Part shown: positions 20,582 through 27,568 of the stretch, one piece after another
Layout of the letters: every line of letters starts with the position of its first letter
Position numbering within the stretch: the first letter of the stretch is position 1
Assembly: GCF_001953885.1 (NCBI RefSeq)
Contig: NZ_MQUS01000025.1
Coordinates: 165 to 64,164, forward strand
Direction: 5' to 3'
Origin: Streptomyces sp. IMTB 2501
GTDB lineage: Bacteria; Actinomycetota; Actinomycetes; Streptomycetales; Streptomycetaceae
Length of the DNA: 64,000 bases
Position numbers and translations under genes: made by a program
The notes under the pieces: model-generated
What the model saw: the letters and a program-made list of their open reading frames with translations, nothing else
Told to the model about the DNA's origin: nothing
Databases searched by the model: none

Positions 20582-21493
20582 ATGACCGAAGACGGCACCG
20601 GACTTCTCACCATCGGCGCGCTGGCCCGGGCCACCGGACTGACCGTACGCACCATCCGCTACTGGTCCGACGAGGGCGTCCTCACCCCGGTCGCCCGCTC
20701 GTCCGGCGGCTACCGGCTCTACGACAGCGCCGCCGTCGCCCGTCTGGAGCTGATCCGCACGCTGCGCGAGCTGGGCCTCGGCCTGGACGATGTGCGGAAG
20801 GTGCTGGCCGGGGAGCGGACCGTCGCCGAGGTGGCGGCCACCCATGTCGCGGCCCTGGACACGCAGATCCGGGCGCTGAAGGTGACCCGCGCGGTGCTGT
20901 CGACGGTCGCCCGACGAGGTTCGACGGCGGAGGAGATGACCCTGATGAACAAACTGGCGCGGCTGTCGGCGGCCGAGCGGAGACGGATTCTGGAGGAGTT
21001 CGTCGAGGAGACGCTCCACGGGCTCGACACGGTCGATCCCGAGATCCGCAAGCGGATGCTCGCCACCGTGGCGGACCTGCCCGAGGACCCGACGCCCGAG
21101 CAGGCCGATGCCTGGGTCGAGCTGGCCGAGATGGTCCAGGACGCGGAGTTCCGGGCCCAGATGCGCAGGGCGACCGAGTTCAACGCGGCCGACCGGGGGC
21201 CCGAGGCGCCCTCCGGGGCCTCACTGTGGTTCATGAAGCGGCTCATCGACCTGGCGGGCGACGCGCGACGACGGGGCATCGCGCCCGAGGCGCCCGAGGC
21301 CGACGAGGTGCTGCGGGAACTGCTGGGCGACGCGGACCCGGCCGCCGTACTGGAGCGGCTGGACGCCGCCTCCAACGACCGGCTCGCCCGCTATCGCGAA
21401 TTGATGTCCGTGCTGAACGGGCGGCCCCTCGCCGTGCACGCGGAGGAGTTCGCCTGGGTGGTCGCCGCACTCCGTGCTCGCGCGGGCCGTTAA
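20582..21493 (+). CDS. MerR-family transcriptional regulator
   Basis: This 303-residue protein has the N-terminal MerR winged helix (LTIGALARATGLTVRTIRYWSDEGVL... GGYRLYD) and a coiled-coil dimerisation helix (about 60-120). A long C-terminal domain of ~170 residues with no recognised ligand motif follows. There are no conserved cysteines for metal sensing, so it is probably a ligand- or drug-responsive member. It starts at ATG 20582 and reads toward the EF-hand gene 60 bp downstream. The target genes are not evident. Confidence 0.92.
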   Translation: MTEDGTGLLTIGALARATGLTVRTIRYWSDEGVLTPVARSSGGYRLYDSAAVARLELIRTLRELGLGLDDVRKVLAGERTVAEVAATHVAALDTQIRALKVTRAVLSTVARRGSTAEEMTLMNKLARLSAAERRRILEEFVEETLHGLDTVDPEIRKRMLATVADLPEDPTPEQADAWVELAEMVQDAEFRAQMRRATEFNAADRGPEAPSGASLWFMKRLIDLAGDARRRGIAPEAPEADEVLRELLGDADPAAVLERLDAASNDRLARYRELMSVLNGRPLAVHAEEFAWVVAALRARAGR

Positions 21494-21552
21494 TCTGACC
21501 AGCGTCAGTACGCCAGCACGGCAACAGAAACACAACCAAAAGGGGCGGATCG

Positions 21553-21765
21553 GTGGCGGACATCGAGGAAGCACGTAAGCAGTTCGACCGGATCGACGCG
21601 AACGGTGACGGGTTCATCACCGCAGCCGAGTTCAAGTCCGCTCTGGCTCAGCAAGGCGACTGGAACGTCACCGAGGCGGTGGCGGAGTCGATCATCAAGC
21701 AGCGGGACCTCAACGGCGACAAGGTCCTGTCGTTCGACGAGTTCTGGGCCTACCTGAACAAGTGA
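21553..21765 (+). CDS. Small EF-hand calcium-binding protein
   Basis: This 70-residue protein contains two canonical EF-hand loops: DANGDGFITAAE at residues 15-26 and DLNGDKVLSFDE at residues 52-63. Both have Asp/Asn at positions 1, 3 and 5 and Glu at 12. It has no signal peptide, so it is a cytoplasmic calcium-binding protein of the type known in Streptomyces as CabD-like. The GTG start has AAAAGGGG about 8 bases upstream. A strong terminator follows 9 bases after the stop. Confidence 0.93.
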   Translation: MADIEEARKQFDRIDANGDGFITAAEFKSALAQQGDWNVTEAVAESIIKQRDLNGDKVLSFDEFWAYLNK

Positions 21766-21774
21766 CGTGCTGAG

Positions 21775-21800
21775 AGGGGCCCTCCGCAGGGAGGGCCCCT
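21775..21800 (+). terminator. Intrinsic terminator after the EF-hand gene
   Basis: A perfect 11-bp stem (21775-21785 AGGGGCCCTCC with 21790-21800) has a 4-nt loop and is followed by TCGTC. Confidence 0.88.
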
Positions 21801-21803
21801 TCG

Positions 21804-21911
21804 TCATACCCGCCGGATCCGCACGCTCCAGCGGCCCTCGTGCCGCTCCAGGGTCAGCGGCAGGTCGATGCACTTGCCGACCTGGTCGGCGGTGAGGACC
21901 TCCGCGGGCAT
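21804..21911 (-). CDS. Short open reading frame, possible gene remnant
   Basis: The 35-codon frame MPAEVLTADQVGKCIDLP... ends RWSVRIRRV. Its ATG overlaps (TGATG) the stop of another minus-strand frame whose end reads EALWPTLSQGQRGRTLIARA. Both look protein-like in composition, but the upstream frame has lost its 5' part where it meets the GntR-like remnant on the other strand. I do not recognise a family. It may be an intact tiny gene coupled to a lost partner, or simply the tail of decayed DNA. Confidence 0.3.
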   Translation of the reverse strand: MPAEVLTADQVGKCIDLPLTLERHEGRWSVRIRRV

Positions 21912-22007
21912 CAGGCCCGCGCGATCAGTGTCCGGCCGCGCTGGCCCTGCGAGAGCGTCGGCCACAGGGCCTCCCGCCGTGCCGCGAGCCCCGGCGTCCC
22001 GATCAGC

Positions 22008-22361
22008 GCCTCGGCCGAGGACGTCACCGCGCTGCGGACCGCGCTCAAGGGCCGCCGGGCGGCGGCCGCCGGGGACGACGCGGGTTTCGGGGACGCGGAC
22101 ATCACCCCGCACCCGGCCGTGGTCGCCGCCGCCCGCACCCCGCTCCTGGCCGGCCTCTTCACCGAGTTCACCCCCGTCCTCCGGGAGGGTCTGGTGACCC
22201 TGCCGCACCTCACCCGCCTGCGTGAGAAGGCCCCCGACACCGGCGACGACACCCACGCGGCACTCGTCGAGGCCATCGCGAACGGCGACGCGGAACAGGC
22301 GGTGGCGGTGCTGCTGAGGGGGCTGGAGGAGGCTCCGGAGCTGCTGCGGGGGAGCGGCTGA
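22008..22361 (+). pseudogene. C-terminal remnant of a GntR/FadR-type regulator (FCD domain)
   Basis: The frame reads AEDVTALRTALKGRRAAAAGDDAGFGDADITPHPAVVAAARTP-like sequence, then FTEFTPVLREGL and HAALVEAIANGDAEQAVAVLLRGL, which is the helical FCD ligand domain of FadR-type GntR regulators. The winged-helix DNA-binding domain that should precede it is missing. The upstream 160 bp are not coding for it. It therefore cannot bind DNA and is best regarded as a pseudogene converging on the AraC-type gene. Confidence 0.65.
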
Positions 22362-22362
22362 C

Positions 22363-23283
22363 CTACGAGACACCCCTTCGGTACTGCCCCGGCGCAACGC
22401 CGTACTCCCGCTTGAACGCCTTGGCGAAGGCGAACTCCGAGGTGTAGCCGGTGCGGTCGGCGACCTGGCGCAGGGAGAGGTCGTCGTGGCGCAGCAGCCG
22501 CCCCGCCGTCGTCATCCGCCACCACGTCAGATACGTCAGCGGCGGCTCACCCACCAGCGCCGTGAACCGGCGCGCGAACGCCGCCCGGGACAGCCCGCCG
22601 GTGGCGCCCAGCTCCGCCACCGTCCAGGCCCGCGCGGGCTCCCCGTGGATCGAGCGCAGCGCCGCCGCGACCGCCGGGTCGGCCAGCGCGGCCGCCCAGC
22701 CACGCGCCCGCCCCGCCGCGCGCTCGCTCTCCCACCAGGCCCGCAGGATGTACAGCAGCAGCGTGTCCAGCAGCGAGGTGACGATCGCGTCGGTGCCCGG
22801 CCGCAGCTCCTCCAGCTCCATCCCGAGCAGCTCCACCGCGGCCCGCAGCGAGCGATGGCTGCCGACCCGCGCCGGCAGATGCACGACCTCCGGCAGCTCG
22901 GCCAGCAGCCGGTGCGCCCGGTCCCGGTCCAGCCGGTAGGTCCCGCACAGGGTGACGGTGTCCGGGCAGCCCTCCCGCGGCTCCTCGGGCGCCGCCCCGC
23001 TCCAGGTGCCGTCGGGCAGCAGCCGCACCTCCTGCGTGGGTACGCCGGGCGCGCTGACCAGCGCGTGTCCGAACCCGTGCGCGAGGAACACCACGTCCCC
23101 CGGCGCCAGCGCCACCGGCTCCCCGTCCTGCGGGATCAGCCAGGCCGAGCCGCGCAGCACCACATGGAACCCGGCCTCGTCCGCGGCGGCGAACCGCAGC
23201 CCCCACGGCGCGTACTTGTACCGGCGCGCCGAATGCGGCCGCCCGATGCGCATGGCCGCGACGACATCGCTGAGCACGTCCAT
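22363..23283 (-). CDS. AraC-family regulator with cupin sensor domain
   Basis: The 306-residue protein has an N-terminal cupin_6-type domain (VVLRGSAWLIPQDGEPVALAPGDVVFLAHGFGHAL) and a C-terminal AraC double helix-turn-helix (WTVAELGATGGLSRAAFARRF... LRQVADRTGYTSEFAFAKAFKREYGVAPGQYRR). Related proteins control adjacent alcohol dehydrogenase/oxidoreductase genes. Here it is divergent from a quinone-oxidoreductase-like gene with a 102-bp shared control region bearing direct repeats. The start at 23283 (MDVLSDVVAAMRIGRPHS) is the beginning of conserved sequence. Confidence 0.92.
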   Translation of the reverse strand: MDVLSDVVAAMRIGRPHSARRYKYAPWGLRFAAADEAGFHVVLRGSAWLIPQDGEPVALAPGDVVFLAHGFGHALVSAPGVPTQEVRLLPDGTWSGAAPEEPREGCPDTVTLCGTYRLDRDRAHRLLAELPEVVHLPARVGSHRSLRAAVELLGMELEELRPGTDAIVTSLLDTLLLYILRAWWESERAAGRARGWAAALADPAVAAALRSIHGEPARAWTVAELGATGGLSRAAFARRFTALVGEPPLTYLTWWRMTTAGRLLRHDDLSLRQVADRTGYTSEFAFAKAFKREYGVAPGQYRRGVS

Positions 23284-23313
23284 GCCCGCCACCCTAGCCG
23301 GGGTCCCGGCGGG

Positions 23314-23378
23314 GGAGACGTACGGACATGAAACCGAGACCGGAGGACATGGAGCGTCTCCCACCCGCGTCATAGCGT
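23314..23378 (+). promoter_or_regulatory. Divergent control region with AraC-type repeats and leaderless promoter
   Basis: Two GGACATG direct repeats (23324-23330 and 23345-23351) are exactly 21 bp apart, two helical turns, on the same face of the DNA. They lie inside an inverted repeat GGAGACG (23314-23320)/CGTCTCC (23355-23361). A TAGCGT -10-like hexamer (23373-23378) lies 7 bases before the oxidoreductase ATG, suggesting a leaderless transcript. The role as operator is inferred. Confidence 0.5.
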
Positions 23379-23385
23379 CGACGGC

Positions 23386-24378
23386 ATGACAACTTCCGCA
23401 CGCACAGTGCTCTTTCACGAACTCGGCGGCCCCGACGTGCTCACGGTCGAGGAGGTCGCCCTGCCCGCGCCCGGCCCGGACGAGGTGCTGGTGCGGTGGG
23501 AGGCGCTCGGCCTCAACCGCGCCGAGGCCCTCTTCCGCGCGGGTACCTACTACTACCAGCCCACCCTGCCGGCCTCTCGCAACGGCTACGAGGCGGCGGG
23601 CGAGGTCGAGGCCGTCGGCGCGGGCGTGACCGCGTTCGCACCGGGCGACCGGGTGCTCGCCGCCGCCAACTTCGAACTGAGCGCGCACGGCGTCCACGCC
23701 GAACGCTCCGTCCTGCCGGCCGGCGGTCTCGTCCCGAACCCCGCCGGCCTCGACGCCGTCACCGGCGCGGCCCTCTGGCTCACCTACACCACGGCCTACG
23801 GCGCCCTGGTCGAGCGGGCCGGGCTGGTCCCCGGTCAGCGGGTGCTGATCACCGGCGCCTCCAGCGGGGTCGGTACGGCCGCGATCCAGGTCGCCCGCCG
23901 GGCCGGCGCCGTACCGATCGTCACCACGCGCGCCGAGGGCAAGCGGCGGCAACTGCTCGATCTGGGCGCGGAGCACGTGATCGTCAGCGACGACGAGGAC
24001 GTCGTGAAGGAGACACGCCGGCTGACCGACGGGAAGGGGGCGGACATCGTCCTGGACGCGATCGGCGGACCCGGTTTCGCGGAACTCGGCGGCGCGATCG
24101 TCCCGGACGGCACGCTGGTCAGCTACGGCTGGCTGGACGAGCGGCCCATCCTGCTGCCGCGGCAGTGGCCGCTGACCGTCCACGGCTACGCCAACTTCGT
24201 CGTCACCGGAGATCCTGCGGGCCGCCGCCGCGCCGCCCACTACCTGGCCGCCGGTCTCGCCGACGGCAGCCTGCGCCCCGTGATCGGCGAGGTCTTCGAC
24301 GGCCTCGACGGCATCCGGGACGCGCACCGCCTGATGGAGTCCAACCGTCACACGGGCAAGCTCGTCGTACGCCTCTGA
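23386..24378 (+). CDS. Quinone oxidoreductase-like / zinc-independent alcohol dehydrogenase family protein
   Basis: This 330-residue MDR-superfamily enzyme has the GroES-like N-terminal fold (NGYEAAGEVEAVGAGVTAFAPGDRV) and a Rossmann domain with VLITGASSGVGTAAIQVARRAGA for NADPH. Catalytic-zinc cysteine and histidine ligands of true alcohol dehydrogenases are not apparent. It is thus a QOR-like NADPH-dependent reductase of quinones or enones. It is divergent from and probably controlled by the AraC-type regulator. Confidence 0.9.
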   Translation: MTTSARTVLFHELGGPDVLTVEEVALPAPGPDEVLVRWEALGLNRAEALFRAGTYYYQPTLPASRNGYEAAGEVEAVGAGVTAFAPGDRVLAAANFELSAHGVHAERSVLPAGGLVPNPAGLDAVTGAALWLTYTTAYGALVERAGLVPGQRVLITGASSGVGTAAIQVARRAGAVPIVTTRAEGKRRQLLDLGAEHVIVSDDEDVVKETRRLTDGKGADIVLDAIGGPGFAELGGAIVPDGTLVSYGWLDERPILLPRQWPLTVHGYANFVVTGDPAGRRRAAHYLAAGLADGSLRPVIGEVFDGLDGIRDAHRLMESNRHTGKLVVRL

Positions 24379-24440
24379 CCTGCCCGTCCCCGCCCCCACC
24401 CGATCTCCGTGACGCAGGAATAGTCCCCGGCCGGCCGCGG

Positions 24441-24475
24441 TTGACGCCGGACAACAGAAGCATGCGCGTGCATGC
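24441..24475 (+). promoter_or_regulatory. Possible promoter/operator of the F420-reductase-like gene
   Basis: A TTGACG hexamer (24441-24446) is followed by two GCATGC boxes separated by 4 bp (24460-24465 and 24470-24475), forming a palindrome about where a -10 would fall. This suggests a repressor site; no regulator is identified. Confidence 0.3.
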
Positions 24476-24502
24476 AGGTGTCACTCATCCGGAAGGCCTG
24501 TC

Positions 24503-25162
24503 ATGAAGATCGGCATCATCGGCGCGGGCAACATCGGCGGCAACCTCACCCGGCGGCTCACCGCCCTCGGCCATGACGTCTCCGTGGCCAACTCCCGCGG
24601 TCCCGAGACGCTCGCGCAACTCGCCGAGGAGACGGGTGCGACCGCGGTCCGGGCCGAGGACGCGGCCAAGGGCGCCCAGGTCGTCGTCGTCACCGTCCCC
24701 GTCAAGGCCGTGCCGCACCTCCCCTCCGGCCTGCTGGACGGCGCCGCCGAGCGCGTGGCGGTGATCGACACCGGCAACTACTACCCCGGGCGCGACGGCC
24801 GGATCGCGGGCATCGAGGACGAGGGAGTCACCGAGAGCCGCTGGACCGAACGGCACCTCGGCCACCCGGTGATCAAGGTGTTCAACGGCACCTACGCCCA
24901 GGACATCCTGGACCGCCCCCGCCCCGCGGGCGACCCCGAGCGCCTCGCCGTCCCGGTGGCCGGCGACGACGAGCAGGCCAAGCGGACGGTCCGCGCCCTC
25001 GTCGACGAACTCGGCTTCGACACGGTCGACGCGGGCGGCCTCGACGACTCCTGGCGCCAGCAGCCCGGCACCCCGGTCTACGGCCTGCGCGCAGGTGTGG
25101 AGGGAGTGAAGAAGGCCCTCGCGGAGGCCTCCCCGGAACGCCCGGAGGACTTCAGGGGCTGA
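24503..25162 (+). CDS. NADPH-dependent F420 reductase-like (NADP-binding) protein
   Basis: This 219-residue protein opens with the dinucleotide-binding motif MKIGIIGAGNIGGNLTRRL. It continues as the F420_oxidored fold: VTVPVKAVPHLP, AVIDTGNYYPGRDG, HPVIKVFNGTYAQDI, VPVAGDDEQAKRTVRALVDELGFDTVDAGGL. Members transfer hydride between NADPH and F420 or serve as oxidoreductases of unknown substrate. It has RBS GGAAGG upstream of the ATG. It converges on the muramidase gene with a 20-bp gap. Confidence 0.88.
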   Translation: MKIGIIGAGNIGGNLTRRLTALGHDVSVANSRGPETLAQLAEETGATAVRAEDAAKGAQVVVVTVPVKAVPHLPSGLLDGAAERVAVIDTGNYYPGRDGRIAGIEDEGVTESRWTERHLGHPVIKVFNGTYAQDILDRPRPAGDPERLAVPVAGDDEQAKRTVRALVDELGFDTVDAGGLDDSWRQQPGTPVYGLRAGVEGVKKALAEASPERPEDFRG

Positions 25163-25182
25163 CTTCAGCCGCCGTGCAACGC

Positions 25183-25740
25183 TTATGCGCCGTCGGCCCA
25201 GTGCTTCAACGCCGCCTCGCTCGCGAAGTTGGCCACGTCCATGTCGTGGGGCTCGCTGGTGTACTGGTGGAAGAGCCACTTCGCCTTGATGCGCGGCTTG
25301 CCCGCGGTGACGTAGTCGGCGATCCAGAGGCCGTCGCCCGCATAGGACGTCGTGTCGACGGTCAGCCAGAAGTCCCGGTTCGTGTAGAGCACGACCCGGT
25401 GGTGCGGCCGTAGCTGCTTCACCTTCCGGAGGAAGGCGTCCTTCTCCGAGTTGCTCGCGCGGGTGCCGTCGCCGGTGGTCTCCCAGTCGACGGCGAGGAT
25501 GTCGCCCACCCTCGACGGGGCCCTCGCCACGAAGTACTCCGCCTGGGCGGTGAGGTCGCCGGGCCACAGGAAGTGATAGAAGCCCACGACCAGGCCGGCG
25601 TCACGGGCGGTCTTCGCCTGGGCGCCGGCATGGGAGTTGACGTACGAGTGGCCCTCCGTCGCCTTGACGAAGGCGAAGGAGAGGCCGCTCGTGTCGTAGG
25701 AGGACGACTGGTACGCGCTGATGTCGATGCCGCGGAGCAT
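25183..25740 (-). CDS. GH25-type muramidase without signal peptide
   Basis: This 185-residue protein spans a complete GH25 barrel: MLRGIDISAYQSS (first catalytic Asp), FAFVKATEGHSYVN, VGFYHFLWPG, DILAVDWETTGDG (Asp/Glu pair), VVLYTNRDFW and WIADYV. Such enzymes cleave the beta-1,4 bond of MurNAc-GlcNAc. No export signal precedes the catalytic domain; the start at 25740 is fixed by GAGGAG eight bases upstream. It may leave by a non-Sec route or lysis, or have another role. It is 95 bp downstream of the PI-PLC-like gene on the same strand. Confidence 0.9.
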   Translation of the reverse strand: MLRGIDISAYQSSSYDTSGLSFAFVKATEGHSYVNSHAGAQAKTARDAGLVVGFYHFLWPGDLTAQAEYFVARAPSRVGDILAVDWETTGDGTRASNSEKDAFLRKVKQLRPHHRVVLYTNRDFWLTVDTTSYAGDGLWIADYVTAGKPRIKAKWLFHQYTSEPHDMDVANFASEAALKHWADGA

Positions 25741-25835
25741 GTGGGGGACTCCTCGAAGAGCGGGTGGGGGAAAGGAGTTGCTGCTTAGGTGATGCCCCAC
25801 GATGGCACGCCCGATCCGCCCCGCGGCGGGGAACG

Positions 25836-26873
25836 TCAGCTCCGGGTGGCCGTCGAACTGAGTACCGACGCGGACTTCGCCGACCAGTCCGAGGTGATGA
25901 TGCTCGCGTGGTCCCTGGCCAGCAGCGCCAGCCGGGCGGCGACCTCGGCGTCCGTCGGGTTGGTGGAGGAGATGGCCGGGGACACGTTGTAGGCGTCGGT
26001 CATGATCGAGATGTAGTGGTTCGTGGAGTAGAACGAGGTGTCGTAGCGGTTGTTCACATAGGTGGCCGCGTCACCGTCGAAGAACACGAACCAGGGCCGG
26101 ATCGAGGTGTCGGAGGTCCAGCGGGTCGCCCGCGGGTCGCCGCCCGCCGCGCCCAGCACCGCGGGGAATGCCTCGGCCCGGGAGATGTTCCCGGCCGCGT
26201 ACAGGTCGCGCAGATGGTCGCCGTACTCCTGGTCCGTCCAGTAGTGGTCGAACGGGTTGGCCATCTCGACCGTGCCGGGGATCATCTCGAAGATGAATTT
26301 GCCCCTGAGGGAGTCGCGGCTCGGCCAGGCGTTCGCCTTCGCCGCCGCGTCGAGCGTGCTGTAGGTGCCGCCCAGCAGATCGGCCGGCTTGTAGACGCTG
26401 CCGCCGAGTTTCTGGAACACGAGCGTGTCGAACTCGCCCGGTCCCATGCCGGCGTTGTTGTTGAAGCCGACCTTCATCTCGACCTTGATGACGATCGGCG
26501 GGTGGTCGGGGTGGAGCTGGTTCCAGGCGGCCATGTTGTCCAGGCAGCTGCCGAGGTCCTGGTCGCGGTCCTTGCTGTACAGCTCGGCCGGGGTCTTCGC
26601 GGCCTCGCAGTTGTTGTCGTTGCCGAGCGGACTGCTGTGGCTGACCCGCCAGCGGTGACTGATGCTGTCCACGTACACGTCCAGTTCCAGCAGTGAGGCG
26701 CCGGAGTCCAGCGCCTGCGCGAAGTACGTGTACTTGGCCTTCTCGTACGCGTTGTGCGTGCCGATCGCCGTCGTCTCGGAGAACCTGGGCGCCGCCGCGT
26801 GCGCGTTGCCCGGCCCCGCCATCAGCACAGCGGCCGCTCCCAGGAGTGCCGCCACCCGCCCCACTGCGCCCAT
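25836..26873 (-). CDS. Secreted PI-PLC-like phosphodiesterase
   Basis: This 345-residue protein has a Sec signal peptide (RVAALLGAAAVLMAGPGNAHAA). It continues as a PI-PLC-type TIM barrel of the calcium-dependent class: SETTAIGTHNAYEKAKY (catalytic His region), SGASLLELDVYVD, RVSHSSPLGND (second His), and IVIKVEMKV. Its products would be released head-groups from phosphoinositides or glycerophosphodiesters outside the cell. The start has AAGGGA nine bases upstream. Substrate assignment is by family only. Confidence 0.85.
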   Translation of the reverse strand: MGAVGRVAALLGAAAVLMAGPGNAHAAAPRFSETTAIGTHNAYEKAKYTYFAQALDSGASLLELDVYVDSISHRWRVSHSSPLGNDNNCEAAKTPAELYSKDRDQDLGSCLDNMAAWNQLHPDHPPIVIKVEMKVGFNNNAGMGPGEFDTLVFQKLGGSVYKPADLLGGTYSTLDAAAKANAWPSRDSLRGKFIFEMIPGTVEMANPFDHYWTDQEYGDHLRDLYAAGNISRAEAFPAVLGAAGGDPRATRWTSDTSIRPWFVFFDGDAATYVNNRYDTSFYSTNHYISIMTDAYNVSPAISSTNPTDAEVAARLALLARDHASIITSDWSAKSASVLSSTATRS

Positions 26874-27003
26874 CGCCCAACTTCCCTTCGTTCGCGTCGA
26901 GTTGGGGGAAGCGTAGGAGCAAGCGGTTACTGCACGGTAGCTCCTGGAGGAACATCAGCCACTCCCGGTCGGCGTACGGCATGGCGCGTCTCGTCACGGC
27001 TGG

Positions 27004-27027
27004 CGGCTAGATTGCTAGCATGCTAGC
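27004..27027 (+). promoter_or_regulatory. 8-bp-periodic operator upstream of the RHH gene
   Basis: GCTAG occurs three times at an exact 8-bp period (27006-27010, 27014-27018, 27022-27026), and the last two form GCTAGC-AT-GCTAGC. Ribbon-helix-helix dimers typically bind adjacent short sites at such spacing, and the site lies 10 bp before the RHH start codon, so autoregulation is likely. GGAGG abuts the start at 27031. Confidence 0.6.
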
Positions 27028-27036
27028 CTCGGAGGC

Positions 27037-27216
27037 GTGGGTGATGAGGAAGTCAAGCAGTTCAACGTGTACCTGCCGATCGGACTGATCAAGCAGGTCA
27101 AGTACCGCGCCATCGAGTCGGGCTCGTCCTTGTCGGCACTGGTCGCAGACGCGCTGCGTGCCTACCTCGACGACGCCCAGGGACGGGAACAGCAGTCGAC
27201 CGAGAAGGAGACCTGA
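27037..27216 (+). CDS. Ribbon-helix-helix (CopG-like) regulator
   Basis: This 59-residue protein begins MGDEEVKQFNVYLPIGLIKQ and continues VKYRAIESGSSLSALVADALRAYLD, the beta-strand/helix/helix pattern of RHH DNA-binding proteins. A Lys/Gln-rich hydrophilic tail follows. The GTG start at 27037 directly follows GGAGG, which is unusually close. The first gene of a three-gene unit, it is followed 1 bp after its stop by the VOC-family gene. Such RHH proteins often repress their own operon or act as antitoxins; no toxin-like partner is evident. Confidence 0.85.
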   Translation: MGDEEVKQFNVYLPIGLIKQVKYRAIESGSSLSALVADALRAYLDDAQGREQQSTEKET

Positions 27217-27217
27217 C

Positions 27218-27568
27218 ATGGCGACCGAAGGCATCGAGGCCGTGTTCCTGGAGACGCACAACTGGGGCAGGGCGGCGAAGTTCTTCCAGGCGCTCGGCTA
27301 CGACCTGGAGTTCGCGACCGACCACAACTCCGGGCAGCTCCGCAACGGCGACGGGCCTCATGTGTTCATCGCCGAGATCCCCGAGGACCGCGAGCCCCGG
27401 ACGCAGATCGTGCTGAAGGTGCCGGACGCGGACGCGTTCCGCGCCGATCCCGCCGTCGAGGTGGTCACGCCGTTCGAGGACACCCACTTCGGCACCCGGC
27501 TGATGACCGTCCGCGACCCCGACGGACGCCTGTGGAGCCTCCAGGCCCCGCGGAAGGAACAGCCGTGA
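27218..27568 (+). CDS. VOC/glyoxalase-family protein
   Basis: The 116-residue protein has the vicinal-oxygen-chelate fold: MATEGIEAVFLETHNWGRAAKFFQALGY... FIAEIPEDREPRTQIVLKVPDADAF... DPDGRLWSLQAP. One beta-alpha-beta-beta-beta module pair is expected. Metal-binding His/Glu residues are partly conserved (ETHNW, DPDGR). It may be a dioxygenase, isomerase or resistance protein; no specific reaction can be assigned. The start at 27218 has AAGGAG seven bases upstream and lies one base after the RHH stop. Confidence 0.85.
   Translation: MATEGIEAVFLETHNWGRAAKFFQALGYDLEFATDHNSGQLRNGDGPHVFIAEIPEDREPRTQIVLKVPDADAFRADPAVEVVTPFEDTHFGTRLMTVRDPDGRLWSLQAPRKEQP

Noticed and set aside
19064..21019. 651-codon minus-strand open frame across the deacetylase, propeller and MerR genes
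   Set aside because: Shadow frame spanning three confident genes; no domain and no start signals.
27037..27568. RHH-VOC pair as a toxin-antitoxin system
   Set aside because: The VOC protein has no toxin feature; RHH proteins commonly repress their own non-TA operons.
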